The notes beneath the pieces were generated by a model, which was not told where the DNA came from, searched no databases, and worked only from the letters and a program-made list of their open reading frames with translations. DNA of 64,000 bases from Chara braunii (Eukaryota; Streptophyta; Charophyceae; Charales; Characeae): the NCBI GenBank assembly GCA_003427395.1, contig BFEA01000148.1, positions 2,622,650 to 2,686,649 of the forward strand, in the 5' to 3' direction. Every line of letters begins with the position of its first letter. Within the stretch, counting starts at the first letter, position 1. Of the stretch, positions 1 through 8,845 are shown in pieces. Made by a program: the position numbers and the translations under genes.

Positions 1-704
1 TCCTCCTCGTCCTCCTCCTCCTCCTCCTCCTCCTCCATCTCCACCTCGTGAAGTCCGATCGTCGTCGCGCGGCTGCCACATCAGCACGCGCGACCTTTTT
101 TTTTTCGTTTTTTTTTATCATCTTCTTCTTCTTCTTGATATCTTCTTCTTCTTCTTCTACTTCTTCTTCTTCTTCTTCATCGTCGTCGTCATATGACTCA
201 TATCTTCTTCTTCTTCTTCCTTTTCTAAGTCTTCTTTTTCTTCTTCTCCTCTCCCCCTCCTCCATCTCCTCCTCCTTTCGTCTTCTTGTTCTCCTCTTCT
301 CCTCTCCCTCCTCCCCCTCGTCCTCCATCTCCTCCTCCCCAAGTTTAGTCGTGTCGCGCGGCTACCACGTCAGCACGTGCGACATTTTTTTTTCCCGTTT
401 TTTTGTAATCTTGTTCTTTTTCTTGTTCTTGTTCTTCTTCTTCTTTTTCCTCTTCTTCTTCTTCTCTCCTCGTCCTCCCCCTCCTCCTCCTCCTCCTTTC
501 GTCTTCTTCGTCTTCTCATTCTCCTCCTCCTCCTCCTCCTTTCGTCGTCTTCTTTTTCTTCTCTCCACCTCCTCCTCCCCGTCATCTTCCTCTTCGTCAC
601 GCAGCTGCCACGTTAGCACGCACATCTTCTTCTTCTTCCTCTCCTTCTCCATCTCCTCCTCTTCCCCCTCCCTCGTTCTCGACCTCTCCCTCTCCTCGTC
701 CTCC

Positions 705-737
<33 letters not shown>

Positions 738-738
738 T

Positions 739-775
<37 letters not shown>

Positions 776-955
776 CTTTCTTCTACTCTCCACCTCCTCC
801 TCCCTATCATCTTCCTCTTCGTCGCGTGGCTGCCACGTCAGCACGCGCATCTTCTTCTTCTTCTTCCTCTCCTCCTCCTCCATCTCCTCCTCCTCCCTCT
901 CCCTCATTCTCCACCTCTCCCTCTCCTCGTCCTCCCTCTCTCTCGCACACACACA

Positions 956-1040
<85 letters not shown>

Positions 1041-1160
1041 TTCATCGGCTCTCCACCTCCTCCTCCCCGTCATCTTCCTCTTCGTCGCGCGGCTGCCACG
1101 TCAGCACGCGCATCTTCTGCTTTTTCTTCTTGAAAACGTGCCAGAAACGTGAAACGCCCT
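1..1160. repeat. Five-unit tandem repeat with embedded microsatellites
   Basis: A conserved GC-rich core of about 28 bp containing GCGGCTGCCACGTCAGCACG recurs at 64-91, 353-380, 596-623, 821-848 and 1084-1111. The spacings are 289, 243, 225 and 263 bp. Between cores lie CTT/CTC pyrimidine tracts and, in the last units, CA runs. Unit length varies mainly because the microsatellites expand or shrink. Long open frames here encode only Ser/Leu/Phe runs or His-Thr runs and are not genes. Confidence 0.9.
719..1038. repeat. Two (CA)n microsatellites
   Basis: CA dinucleotide runs lie at about 719-773 and about 940-1038. They sit at the same place in consecutive units of the tandem repeat, after a CT-rich stretch. 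Confidence 0.95.
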
Positions 1161-1189
1161 GCCACACACACACACTCTCGAGAATTATA

Positions 1190-1341
1190 TATAAATATAG
1201 ATATATATATTTATATATATATATAAAATATAAAAAATATAAAATAAATTTGTTTTTGGACCATCGGGTAAAGTATACTCTAAATAATGAATACTGGGTA
1301 AAACATTTATCTTAATACACATTTTTTTGTATGTGTATATA

Positions 1342-1391
<50 letters not shown>

Positions 1392-1394
1392 TTT
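1190..1394. repeat. AT-rich block with (TA)n and poly-T
   Basis: TATA-rich sequence at 1190-1250 is followed by a (TA)n run at about 1344-1372 and poly-T to 1394. It marks the end of the CA/CT-rich tandem repeat. Confidence 0.85.
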
Positions 1395-4340
1395 AATTTG
1401 GATGGGTGTCCCGGAAAAAAACCATGGTATATCTTGGGTCGAATTATTCCTGACATAAGCAGTTGATTATTCCCATTTCACTTCTTGCCCCCGGCAAACC
1501 CATTCCACTGGGTACTAAACCGGCCCCCCTGATAAATTTTTTCTCGGGTGCAGCCTACTTGCCGTTTCATTAGGACTCACGTACCCACCCTCCTCCCCCT
1601 ACGGCTTCGTGGCCCGTCCCTTGGGTCTTTGGTCCCCTATCACGCTTTCAAACGACGCGTATAGCGGGATGCCCCTTCCCCCTTGATTCCGGTATTGCTT
1701 CTATATATCCGGCGACACAACTAGCAGAGCACAGGTGTTGGTGGCGCCGCTCCGGATGGTTGTTTGCTCTCTCTTGTATCTTGATGGGAGGGTGCTACCT
1801 TCACTTCTCTGCGTATCGTGTTGCAGCAGTAGCGAACGGACAACACCTTTTTTTTTATGCGCCCACAGTTGTTTCTCCACCATTCTTGGAGTACCTCGTT
1901 GTAACCCTGGCTGCGCCCTCATGCGCCCTTCGTTCGTTGCTTGGCGTTCTCTTGGCACCCTTGCTATGCTGAGCACATCGCCATTGCTGGTGTTGGTGGC
2001 TATCATCTTGAGGTCACTGCTGTAGTGTTCATCCTGCGGTGCATTTGGTGCTGGTGTCTGAAGGTTTCCGCTCATCCGCTGATTGGTGTAAGGGATTTGT
2101 ATCCTGGTTTGTGCTATACTCCCTCGTTTTGGCGCAACGTGCCTAGAGTTCCCTTGATTCTATGGTTGTTGCCCTGCTAAATCGCCCTGCGTAGCTTGAA
2201 ATATTTTTGCACGGAGCGTTTGGTGAATCGTGAAGGTTTCCCCTCCATTCGTCGACATTGAGCTTAGGTTGAGGACGCCCTGCTACTCTGAGAATGGCGG
2301 CTTCCTCTTCTTCTCGGCCTACTACGGTAACACCTATTTATTTTCAATAATACCTCTTCTCCTCTCCTGTTGTTTGTACTTCAAGTGGATCTAGCTTGAA
2401 CCCTCCCTTCTGGAACGATAACCAATGGGTCCTTTCCCCCTGATGAGCTAGTCTGACAGACGCTAGTGAAAAAGTTTTAGGGACTTTGTCTGTCAAACCC
2501 ATTTTTTTCGGTTTCGTCGGCACTTGGGGTCGCATGGCCGGACAGGGATTCCAAAAAAAAAAAATTATCTCTTTTCCGCTTCTTCTTTTTTCTTTCCCTT
2601 CCTTGTTATATCTGATCGGATATGGATGTTTCCTAATGATTTGTGCCCTCCATTTCCGTCTTCGTTGCATGTTTGTTTGGCTGTTTGTCCTGTCTATGTA
2701 GGATCTGTTGTTGGGGTCGCGACTTTTGTTAGAGTTTCTCGTCGTGCTTGCTGAAGGGACCTGCTCCATCTTTATGGATTATTCCAATCTGGTGTTGGGA
2801 TTAGTCACAATTTTTAATCTACTCCTAGCTACCTTTGCTTTTTAAGCATTTTTGGGTAACATCCACCAGCGTAGTTCCAATTGCTCTTTTCCCTGTGTTA
2901 GCAATCAGTCTTCGACTCGTGGAATTGTCTCCAGGTGCCCTGTTCCCCTATAGATCCTCCATCCAACATGTCCCGTTCCCCGCCATTTTTTATCTTCTCC
3001 CTTATAACTATCCTCACCTTCTTTGTAACCTTCTTCCTATTTAGCCTCCTCAATCATTCATATGTCTCCCATCATGGTGGCTCCTTCCCCCCCTCAGTGT
3101 GTGTGGGAAGACCTTTCTTATCCCCCTTCTTCGCTTTCTTACCTTCCACCCTTCTTCCTTTTGGCGGTCGCCACTTTAGTAACTGTTTTCTTGATCTTCG
3201 TTGTGTTTTCGATGGTTGTACTGGTATGTTGTGTCAATCGATCATTTCCCTTGTAAAATGGATCGTACTTCTAGGGCTCGTAAGGTTTACAACACTAGTG
3301 TTTCCCATTCAGACATGGTTATCTCCTCGTTTTTAGAATTTGAAACGCTCTGGACGTCGGTTGCTCTTATAGAATCTCTTGGAACTCGGGTTTCACTCTG
3401 ACCTGTTGTACTTTCCAGATTTTGGTTTTTTATTAGTGCGTTGATAACCTTCGTTATTTCCTTTGTTTGCGAATAATTGTGTATGTTGTAGGTCTGCTCT
3501 AGTTTTGAAGAGCTTCTCCTTCCCCACTTTATGGATGATTGCACCCTATCCTCCATGGCTTAGTTTCCAACTCTCTTTGTCGTGTCCATTCGTGTGCTTT
3601 CTAATCGCTCGACAAGATGATTTTTCTCACTTCCCGAGTTGTTTCCATATGGCATGCTAGGATCTTCGACCGTGCTTTGGTGGTGCCACGCCAGTATTTA
3701 AGTTTTTTTTGCAAAAGATTCCGTCCAAAAGGTCCATTCGTGTAAAGCTTTGGTTTGTAATTTTCATTTTTTAGTGTGTCTCTGTTCTGATAGATTGATT
3801 TTATCTTGATTTTGTTTCATCCTTTGTTGAGATCCATGATCTCGCAAATTCATTATAATGTTTTTAAAAATCACACGCATGAATGGTTTTCTGAAATCAC
3901 TATACATGCATGTTTTTGTCCTCTCCTCTTCTTCGGTCGATCTGCCTCATCTTATGAACGGAATGCTCTTTACATATCATAGTCCCTATTTGGGTTGGAT
4001 TTCTACTTTGCCTCCCGGAAAGCTATATGTTCCCTTTCGCTGCAATTGGTTGAGGTTCTTCTTCTTTTCGGTCTGCTTGTCTTCCTTTTTCGCCAACAAC
4101 GGATCTTCTGGGTCAATCCTCCATTTTGTTGCCCTCTTGGCTGGATGTGAATGAGTGGTCGCATTCAATGTCCCTATTCGAATTTAGCTCATGGTTGGTT
4201 TTGAACCTATTCCGTTTGGACATACTAAAAACTTCGCATGGGTCGCGGATAAGCTCATTCACTACTAGAATGCCCGTGTTGATCAGCTGTCCTTTTAGTG
4301 TGTTGTTTTTTCATAAAAACGCAGGCTCGCTGGATCGTGA
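1395..4340. other. T-rich sequence with no recognisable gene
   Basis: About 2.9 kb with only short open frames on both strands. None shows a domain I recognise. From 2294 the plus strand reads a short Ser-rich leader and then a few residues (NPPFWNDNQW) that could be the start of a decayed retroelement ORF1, but stops follow at once and I do not assign it. The rest looks like old, decayed repeat sequence. Confidence 0.5.
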
Positions 4341-4354
4341 GGTGCAGTGGACTC

Positions 4355-4358
4355 ATCG

Positions 4359-4398
<40 letters not shown>

Positions 4399-4466
4399 AC
4401 ACAGACTGGGGCTTTGTTCACTGTTCACACATCCCAGAGCAGTGGGGGGGGTTCCGAGACACAAGC

Positions 4467-4514
<48 letters not shown>

Positions 4515-4690
4515 AAAAAAAAAAAAAAAACGTTCCCGTTCGCCAGTTTTTCAGGCCCGAACACGTTCGGGCGAATGTGTTCGCGTTCGCAGGCGAACGC
4601 AAACGAGGTGCAACGCAGGTACACATCTACAAAACCTGAGTTCATGTCCTTTTTTTTTTCTTTTTTTTTTTTGGGGGGGGGGGGGGGAAG
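4355..4690. repeat. Simple repeats: (CA)n, poly-C/poly-A, poly-T/poly-G
   Basis: A CA run lies at about 4361-4403. A C run of about 33 bases ending at 4504 is followed by an A run at 4505-4530, and T and G runs lie at about 4649-4688. Between them, 4583-4600 is a perfect hairpin (GCGTTCGC, AG, GCGAACGC). All long frames here are translations of homopolymers. Confidence 0.9.
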
Positions 4691-5009
4691 GCAAGGAATT
4701 CCATTAAAAACTGGAATCTGGGGCCGAATCCGTCTGAGTCATTCCGGGTTATTTCCGAGGGATTCTGGGCCTCAATTTCATTGCTTCCCCTCTCGCCCCC
4801 CCCCAACCCTCCAACCCAGCCCAAAACAAAAAAGACCTGAACTCCGATTTTGTAGATATGTGCCATAGTTTTTTTTATATGTTTTTTTTTCCCATAAGGA
4901 AAAGTTCAAGCCACTAACTTTTTTTTTTTTTTTTTTTTAAAGAAACACCGCCGCGTCGTGGATCATGCTAATGGCGGTTATAGGAGCATCCCCCATTAGT
5001 CGACCCAAT

Positions 5010-5100
5010 TTTGGATGGCTCCATCTATTGGTGGGGAGCCGCACCTGCTGGAAAGCGGGTCCAGCGTCCCTTCATACATTTTATAGAACTTTGAAACAAT
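5010..5100. repeat. Dispersed repeat family R1, copy 1
   Basis: The stretch around TTGGTGGGGAGCCGCACCTG, followed by a match to GGGTCCAGCGTCCC, recurs at about 61165-61215 and, more diverged, at about 55105-55150. In each case poly-T tracts are nearby. The origin is unknown; a poly-A-tailed minus-strand retroposon is possible. Confidence 0.6.
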
Positions 5101-5399
5101 GACAGTCATACTTGAGAGCCTTCTGTTAAACCACCATTACTTGGCCCAGCTATTGATGCCGAGTCGAGAAACACCCTGCGCGCCAAGTTTTACCGAGCAG
5201 CCTCCACGTCGTTTCGTCTTTCTTTTGGTTGACGCCTCCAACCATTGTGGTTCAGTAGGCCGAAGCCCATAAGTCACAGCGCGTTAACTGGAAACGCCCA
5301 CGACCGATGTATGGGCAAAGTACTGGTGGTTTAACATTATTCTGTACAAGGGAAAGAAAGGGAAAAAAAAAGGGTAACTTGAGTACAGTCGCAAATATG

Positions 5400-5665
5400 A
5401 GATATAATTGCACTGCGGAGCAAGATACAGTTTGCAATTGCACTTCGGGCACCCTACCTGGCCAGAAAGTTGGGTTGTATACATTGCTCGAACTGCAATT
5501 GCAAACTGTATCTCGGCCCATACTGCATTTTATTTTTTATTTTTTATTTTTTTAATTTATTTAAAGCCTAGGTTGTTGTAGAGGTGGGATAGTAGACGGA
5601 TGGCAGTCACCCACAATACTTGACCACATAACTCATTTTTGTGACTCCCATGTAGTTTCGCCTAA
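5400..5665. mobile_element. Foldback element, ATAATTGCACTATGGG family, with nested insertion
   Basis: Arms of about 40 bp at 5402-5442 and about 5490-5530 are inverted copies; the inner 20 bp or so (GATACAGTTTGCAATTGCA) match perfectly. Comparison with the intact copy at 60898-61036 suggests that about 105 bp (roughly 5528-5631, beginning with A/T-rich sequence) was inserted near the right end. Matching flank resumes at about 5632 (ACTCATTTTTGTGACTCCC). The inserted piece contains the GGTTGTTGTAGAGG motif also found beside the poly-T tract at 62065. Confidence 0.75.
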
Positions 5666-5762
5666 AAAAGAAAACAGACAAGTGAAAGGATAAAAAAGAA
5701 GGGAAAAAAAAAAAGAATGAAAAAGAAAAGCACTGACAAATAAACCTTTTTTGTGTTTTGGG

Positions 5763-5792
5763 GCCTCACCACACCACTGTTGAAACCATGAA
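5763..5792. repeat. Isolated foldback arm
   Basis: The sequence GCCTCACCACACCACTGTTG closely matches the arm of the element at 20545-20715, but I find no inverted partner nearby. It is probably a half-element left by deletion. Confidence 0.6.
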
Positions 5793-5823
5793 ACATTTCA
5801 ATTCAAAAGTTGTCTGTCTCTTT

Positions 5824-6208
5824 GGGCCTAGTTGCACTACTCGCCATATGCCAAGTTTGGCGAGTAGGCGCCTGGTTGCACTTACTCGCCAAACTTGGTG
5901 AATGCAAAATATGTCTGACGGCTCGCCACACCGTCGATACAAGTTGTGGAGAGTGAACTCGGTTTCCCCGCATGTGCATGGCGGTTTGTGGAGGGTGGTC
6001 CTCGAACCTCTCCACAAAACAACTTTCTTGAGAGTACAGGGCTTCACGAGTGAACATGAGGTAGATAAGTTTTTTTAACTTGTCTGTAGAAGAAATATAG
6101 TGGCGAATAAGTGCAACCAGACCTCGAGTTCTACACTATTCTCAATTTTTTCACTCTCCACGCATCCGCCACGAAATGTGACGGATGGCGAGTAGTGCAA
6201 CTAGGCCC
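5824..6208. mobile_element. MITE-like element with perfect 24-bp terminal inverted repeats
   Basis: The arm GGGCCTAGTTGCACTACTCG (continuing CCAT) at 5824-5847 is the exact reverse complement of 6185-6208. TTT flanks both ends and may be a 3-bp target duplication. The interior (337 bp) carries no coding sequence but includes a second ACTCGCCA-type repeat. The GGGCC start and 3-bp duplication resemble Tourist/PIF-Harbinger MITEs in general form; the superfamily is inference. Confidence 0.85.
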
Positions 6209-6272
6209 TTTCAAGACTAGGTTCTCAAGAGTTCTTGTGGCGAATTGACATAAAGAGTGCAGTGTCGGCCCG

Positions 6273-6292
6273 AATACCCTTGCAAGGGTATT
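6273..6292. repeat. Perfect 20-bp palindrome
   Basis: AATACCCTTGCAAGGGTATT is self-complementary and lies in a slightly longer GGCC...GGCC context. It may be the centre of a decayed foldback element. No other feature explains it. Confidence 0.8.
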
Positions 6293-7278
6293 TGGCCAAA
6301 TTTTTGCGTTTCGCAGAAGGGACGTTTTCGGCAATATTTGAGCAAGTGTCTCGTTTCTGTGTGACCATAACCAACTCTCAGGGGTTGGGAATGACACGCG
6401 TTTCTGATCTTATTAGAGAGTGTGTGGGCGTGCACTTCGAGGGCACGCATTGGTTCTTTAGGCGGACATCTGGTTATATTTATGAGAGCGGCACCCGCGC
6501 CTAGTAGCGTGTGCTAGAAAAGGAGTGTGAAGAAACTGCGGTAGCACACGGGCCGCGCATTCGCGTTCGAGATCGACAGTGATGATCAGGGCTATTTGCT
6601 ATGACACTTGGATTAGTGAGGTGCGAAGTGTTTGACTTCCTAGGCCGACCATGATATTTGGTCAACGATAGAAGCCGCGGGCGGCACTATAAAAATTTGA
6701 GTTTTTCCCTGACGCCGGGATGAAAAAAGTGCGGTCTTTTGGAATGGTAGTTTAGTGAGAAAGTTGAAATGTTAGGTATCGGCGTGGTTGTTCCGCATGC
6801 ACGACGGCGGCAGGTGAAACTAAACCCTTTATACGGCAAGGGCCGACACATAGGACTTCTAAAAATGGCCGGTGTGCCTAAGTGCGACCTTTCTTGGTAC
6901 AGTCCGACAGGCCTAGGCCTGAAAACAAACGTCTTTATAACTAAGTCCGCGCCTGTTACATCCAAGCTGGGGCTTAGCCCTATAGGTTACGACTTTGGAC
7001 TGCCAGCTTGAAGACCGGGGGATACGCCCACCCAAGGGATGGTGACAACTCGCGCAGGTGGAGGTAAGACGTGCCTCGCGTGACCCTATCCTGTCGTAGG
7101 GGCTCGCGAGAGGTACGGCTGGCGCACTCGGCCGAAGCGGCGAAATGCTCTTCTCGACAAGTCCTGCAAAATCCTGCGTGACGCGGCCGGGAGGGTCCCC
7201 GTGCGGGACCGATGCGCTCGACAGCGGGTAGACCGGGGTGAACTGACGTGAAGAGGGTGGGCGGGGTCTCCTTTTTTT
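6293..7278. other. Unassigned sequence
   Basis: Moderately GC-rich sequence with short open frames on both strands. I recognise no domain, RNA or repeat in it. Confidence 0.4.
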
Positions 7279-7311
7279 TGGGGGGGGGATGGGAGAGGGA
7301 GGGTGGGGGGG
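7279..7311 (+). other. G-quadruplex-prone G-run cluster
   Basis: A run of about nine Gs is followed by GATGGGAGAGGGAGGG and a further run of seven Gs. Five G-tracts of three or more with loops of one to three bases fit the usual G4 rule on the plus strand. Confidence 0.7.
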
Positions 7312-7424
7312 CTCATAAGTAGGGCTTGCCCCCACCTGGTTGCCTTCTCTGTGAGACAGGTTGCGTTTCCCTGCAAAATGGGGCTACGTGGTCTTTCCTG
7401 CTTCCTCCACGTTGTCGAAACCAA

Positions 7425-7546
7425 GGGCAAGGTCCCACAACTCTCGAAATGTGAAAAAGACAAAAATATGGCGGGTGCATCTGGTCATGTTCTAGCAGAA
7501 AGTTCATTCTCATTTTGCACATTTTGAGAGTGGTGTGTCGATGCCC
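7425..7546. mobile_element. Foldback element, CCAC..CTCTCGAAATGTG type
   Basis: The left arm (CAACTCTCGAAATGTG at about 7438-7453) and right arm (GCACATTTTGAGAGTGGTG at 7517-7535) are imperfect inverted copies. The interior has GGGTGCATCTGGTCATG, close to the interior of the copy at 7928-8055. Outer ends read GGGCAAGG and GATGCCC. Confidence 0.75.
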
Positions 7547-7554
7547 TAACGAAC

Positions 7555-7664
7555 AGGATTGGATTCAACTCCTGTCCTGAATGTGGAGAGATGCAGAGGA
7601 TTGCTATTGATCTGCTTTCCTGTATCGAGAACCACGTCCACATTCGGGCATTAAATCCGATCCT
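7555..7664. mobile_element. Foldback element, AGGATTGGATT..GAATGTGG type
   Basis: Arms of about 30 bp (7555-7590 and about 7635-7664) are imperfect inverted copies sharing AGGAT(T/C)GGATT and GAATGTGGA. The elements at 8254-8425 and 19688-19860 carry a comparable AGGATTGG block inside GGTCCCACTA-type ends, so this may be the inner part of such an element. Confidence 0.65.
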
Positions 7665-7669
7665 CTCTG

Positions 7670-7777
7670 CTATCGTCTTCCCCCGAACACAACACACCCC
7701 CATTTTGCTTATATCTGGCCGGAAACATTCCTTGTATACGTTCATTTTCAGGGTGTGTTATGTTCGGGGGAAGATAG
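7670..7777. mobile_element. Foldback element, CTTCCCCCGAACACAAC family, copy 1
   Basis: The arms TTCCCCCGAACACAACACAC and the inverted GTGTGTTATGTTCGGGGGAA differ at one position. The interior has ATATCTGGCCGGAAAC and CTTGTATACGTTC, also present in the copy at 34112-34216. The total is about 108 bp with no coding capacity. Confidence 0.85.
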
Positions 7778-7927
7778 TAGTGGGACCTCGCCCCAAGAGA
7801 GTGTTGGGTTGGGGGTCTGGCGAGAAGGGGGTGTGAACAAGGTTGTCGATATGTACTCTGCATCTACCCAGAAAGTGGATACTAGATTCTTTCCTTTTTG
7901 TCTTTTTTTACCTCCCAACGACAACAA

Positions 7928-8055
7928 GGCTCTTGCCACACCACTCTCGAATTGTAAAAAAGACAAAAATATGGCGAGTGCATCCGGCCATGTTCCAGCG
8001 GGAAGTTCATTCTCATTTTCAAGTTGCACATTGCGAGAGTGGTGTGGCGATGCCC
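7928..8055. mobile_element. Foldback element, GCCACACCACTCTCGAA type
   Basis: The left arm GCCACACCACTCTCGAATTG (7935-7954) and right arm GCACATTGCGAGAGTGGTG (continuing TGGC, 8026-8048) are inverted copies. The interior GAGTGCATCCGGCCATG parallels the copy at 7425-7546. The right end abuts the artefactual linker at 8061-8098. Confidence 0.8.
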
Positions 8056-8107
8056 TGAGCCTGTCTCTTATACACATCTAGATGTGTATAAGAGACAGGC
8101 CCTGAGC
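8052..8107. other. Tn5 (Nextera mate-pair) linker left in the assembly
   Basis: 8061-8079 is the 19-bp Tn5 mosaic end CTGTCTCTTATACACATCT and 8080-8098 is its exact reverse complement, which together form the Nextera mate-pair junction adapter. It is flanked by the direct repeat GCCCTGAGC (8052-8060 and 8099-8107), the 9 bp expected of a Tn5 insertion. This is library-preparation sequence, not genome. Removing the 38-bp linker and one 9-bp copy gives the most likely native sequence. Confidence 0.97.
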
Positions 8108-8253
8108 AGCGCAGCACATGGAAACATCCACCCAATCGGGAGCGTGAGAACAGGCTAATAAAAAAAAAAAAAAAAAAAAAAAAGGCTAATAAAATAAACC
8201 ATCGTTTTTTTCCTTTTTCTTTTGTATTTTGAATCCTTCATCTGTCTCTCTTC

Positions 8254-8425
8254 CGGGGCGAGGTCCAACTAGCAAAGAGGATTGGGTAGAACACCTGAAT
8301 CTGGATGCGTTTTAACCAGCAATGCAGAAAAAACAGTTCAATCTCGCATTTGTGCACCTTTCCATAAACGCGTCCAGATTCTGGCGTTCAATCCAATCCT
8401 ATTTGCTAGTGGGACCTCGCCCCCG
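8254..8425. mobile_element. Foldback element, GGGGCGAGGTCC(C/A)ACTAG family
   Basis: Arms of about 55 bp run inward from 8255 and 8424. They share GGGGCGAGGTCC, ACTAGCAAA, AGGATTGG and GAATCTGGA blocks as imperfect inverted copies. The loop is about 60 bp. This arm sequence recurs with changes at 8500-8643, 19688-19860 and 21617-21738. Confidence 0.85.
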
Positions 8426-8499
8426 TAAGGCCTCGAGCTGTCGTTAGCCAGGGATTTTTCAAGCGAAGATGAACTTAGGTTGGTTTGTCAACTATTCTT

Positions 8500-8643
8500 G
8501 AGGGTCACGTCCCACTACTGCAGCATTGTGTTTCCTCAACGCCTGAATCTGGACGTGCTTGTGGAGAGCTGCGGTTAAGGAAACTCACCGTGTCCAGATT
8601 CAGGCATTGAGGTAATTCAACGCTGCTAGTGGGACTTGGCCTC
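8500..8643. mobile_element. Foldback element, GTCCCACTA..CTGAATCTGGAC type
   Basis: Arms of about 52 bp (from 8502 and to 8642) pair through CGTCCCACTA, CCTCAACGCCTGAATCTGGAC and matching blocks. The loop is about 40 bp. The long near-perfect hairpin could give small RNAs if transcribed. Confidence 0.85.
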
Positions 8644-8845
8644 TGGTGTACCACAAAAAAAAAAAAAAAACAAGGGTTCATGAGGGAAAGGGGTAATCGG
8701 GGAGGCACAACGACTGACCACTCAGATGATGCTTTGTCCCTCTGCTACCGGCTGTCACCCTGACCGGTGTCCCCCGTTGGGGGTTCCCTGCAGGCAATCA
8801 AGGCCACTCTGGGCTGAAAAGGCCACCTGATGTCAGATTAGACAC

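Larger units (their letters stand above)
7425..7795. mobile_element. Possible composite foldback unit
   Basis: The outermost sequences, GGGCAAGGTCCCAC at 7425-7438 and GTGGGACCTCGCCCC at about 7780-7794, are near inverted copies. They enclose three smaller foldback elements (7425-7546, 7555-7664, 7670-7777). This is either one element invaded by others or chance side-by-side arms of the same superfamily. Confidence 0.45.

Noticed and set aside
48-1133. Long open frames rich in Ser/Leu/Phe or His-Thr at the window start
   Set aside because: They are translations of CTT/CTC and CA microsatellites; all frames stay open for the same reason.
7748-8081. Frames ending in SLSLIHI or starting MCIRDR
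   Set aside because: They read through the Tn5 mate-pair linker and are sequencing artefacts.
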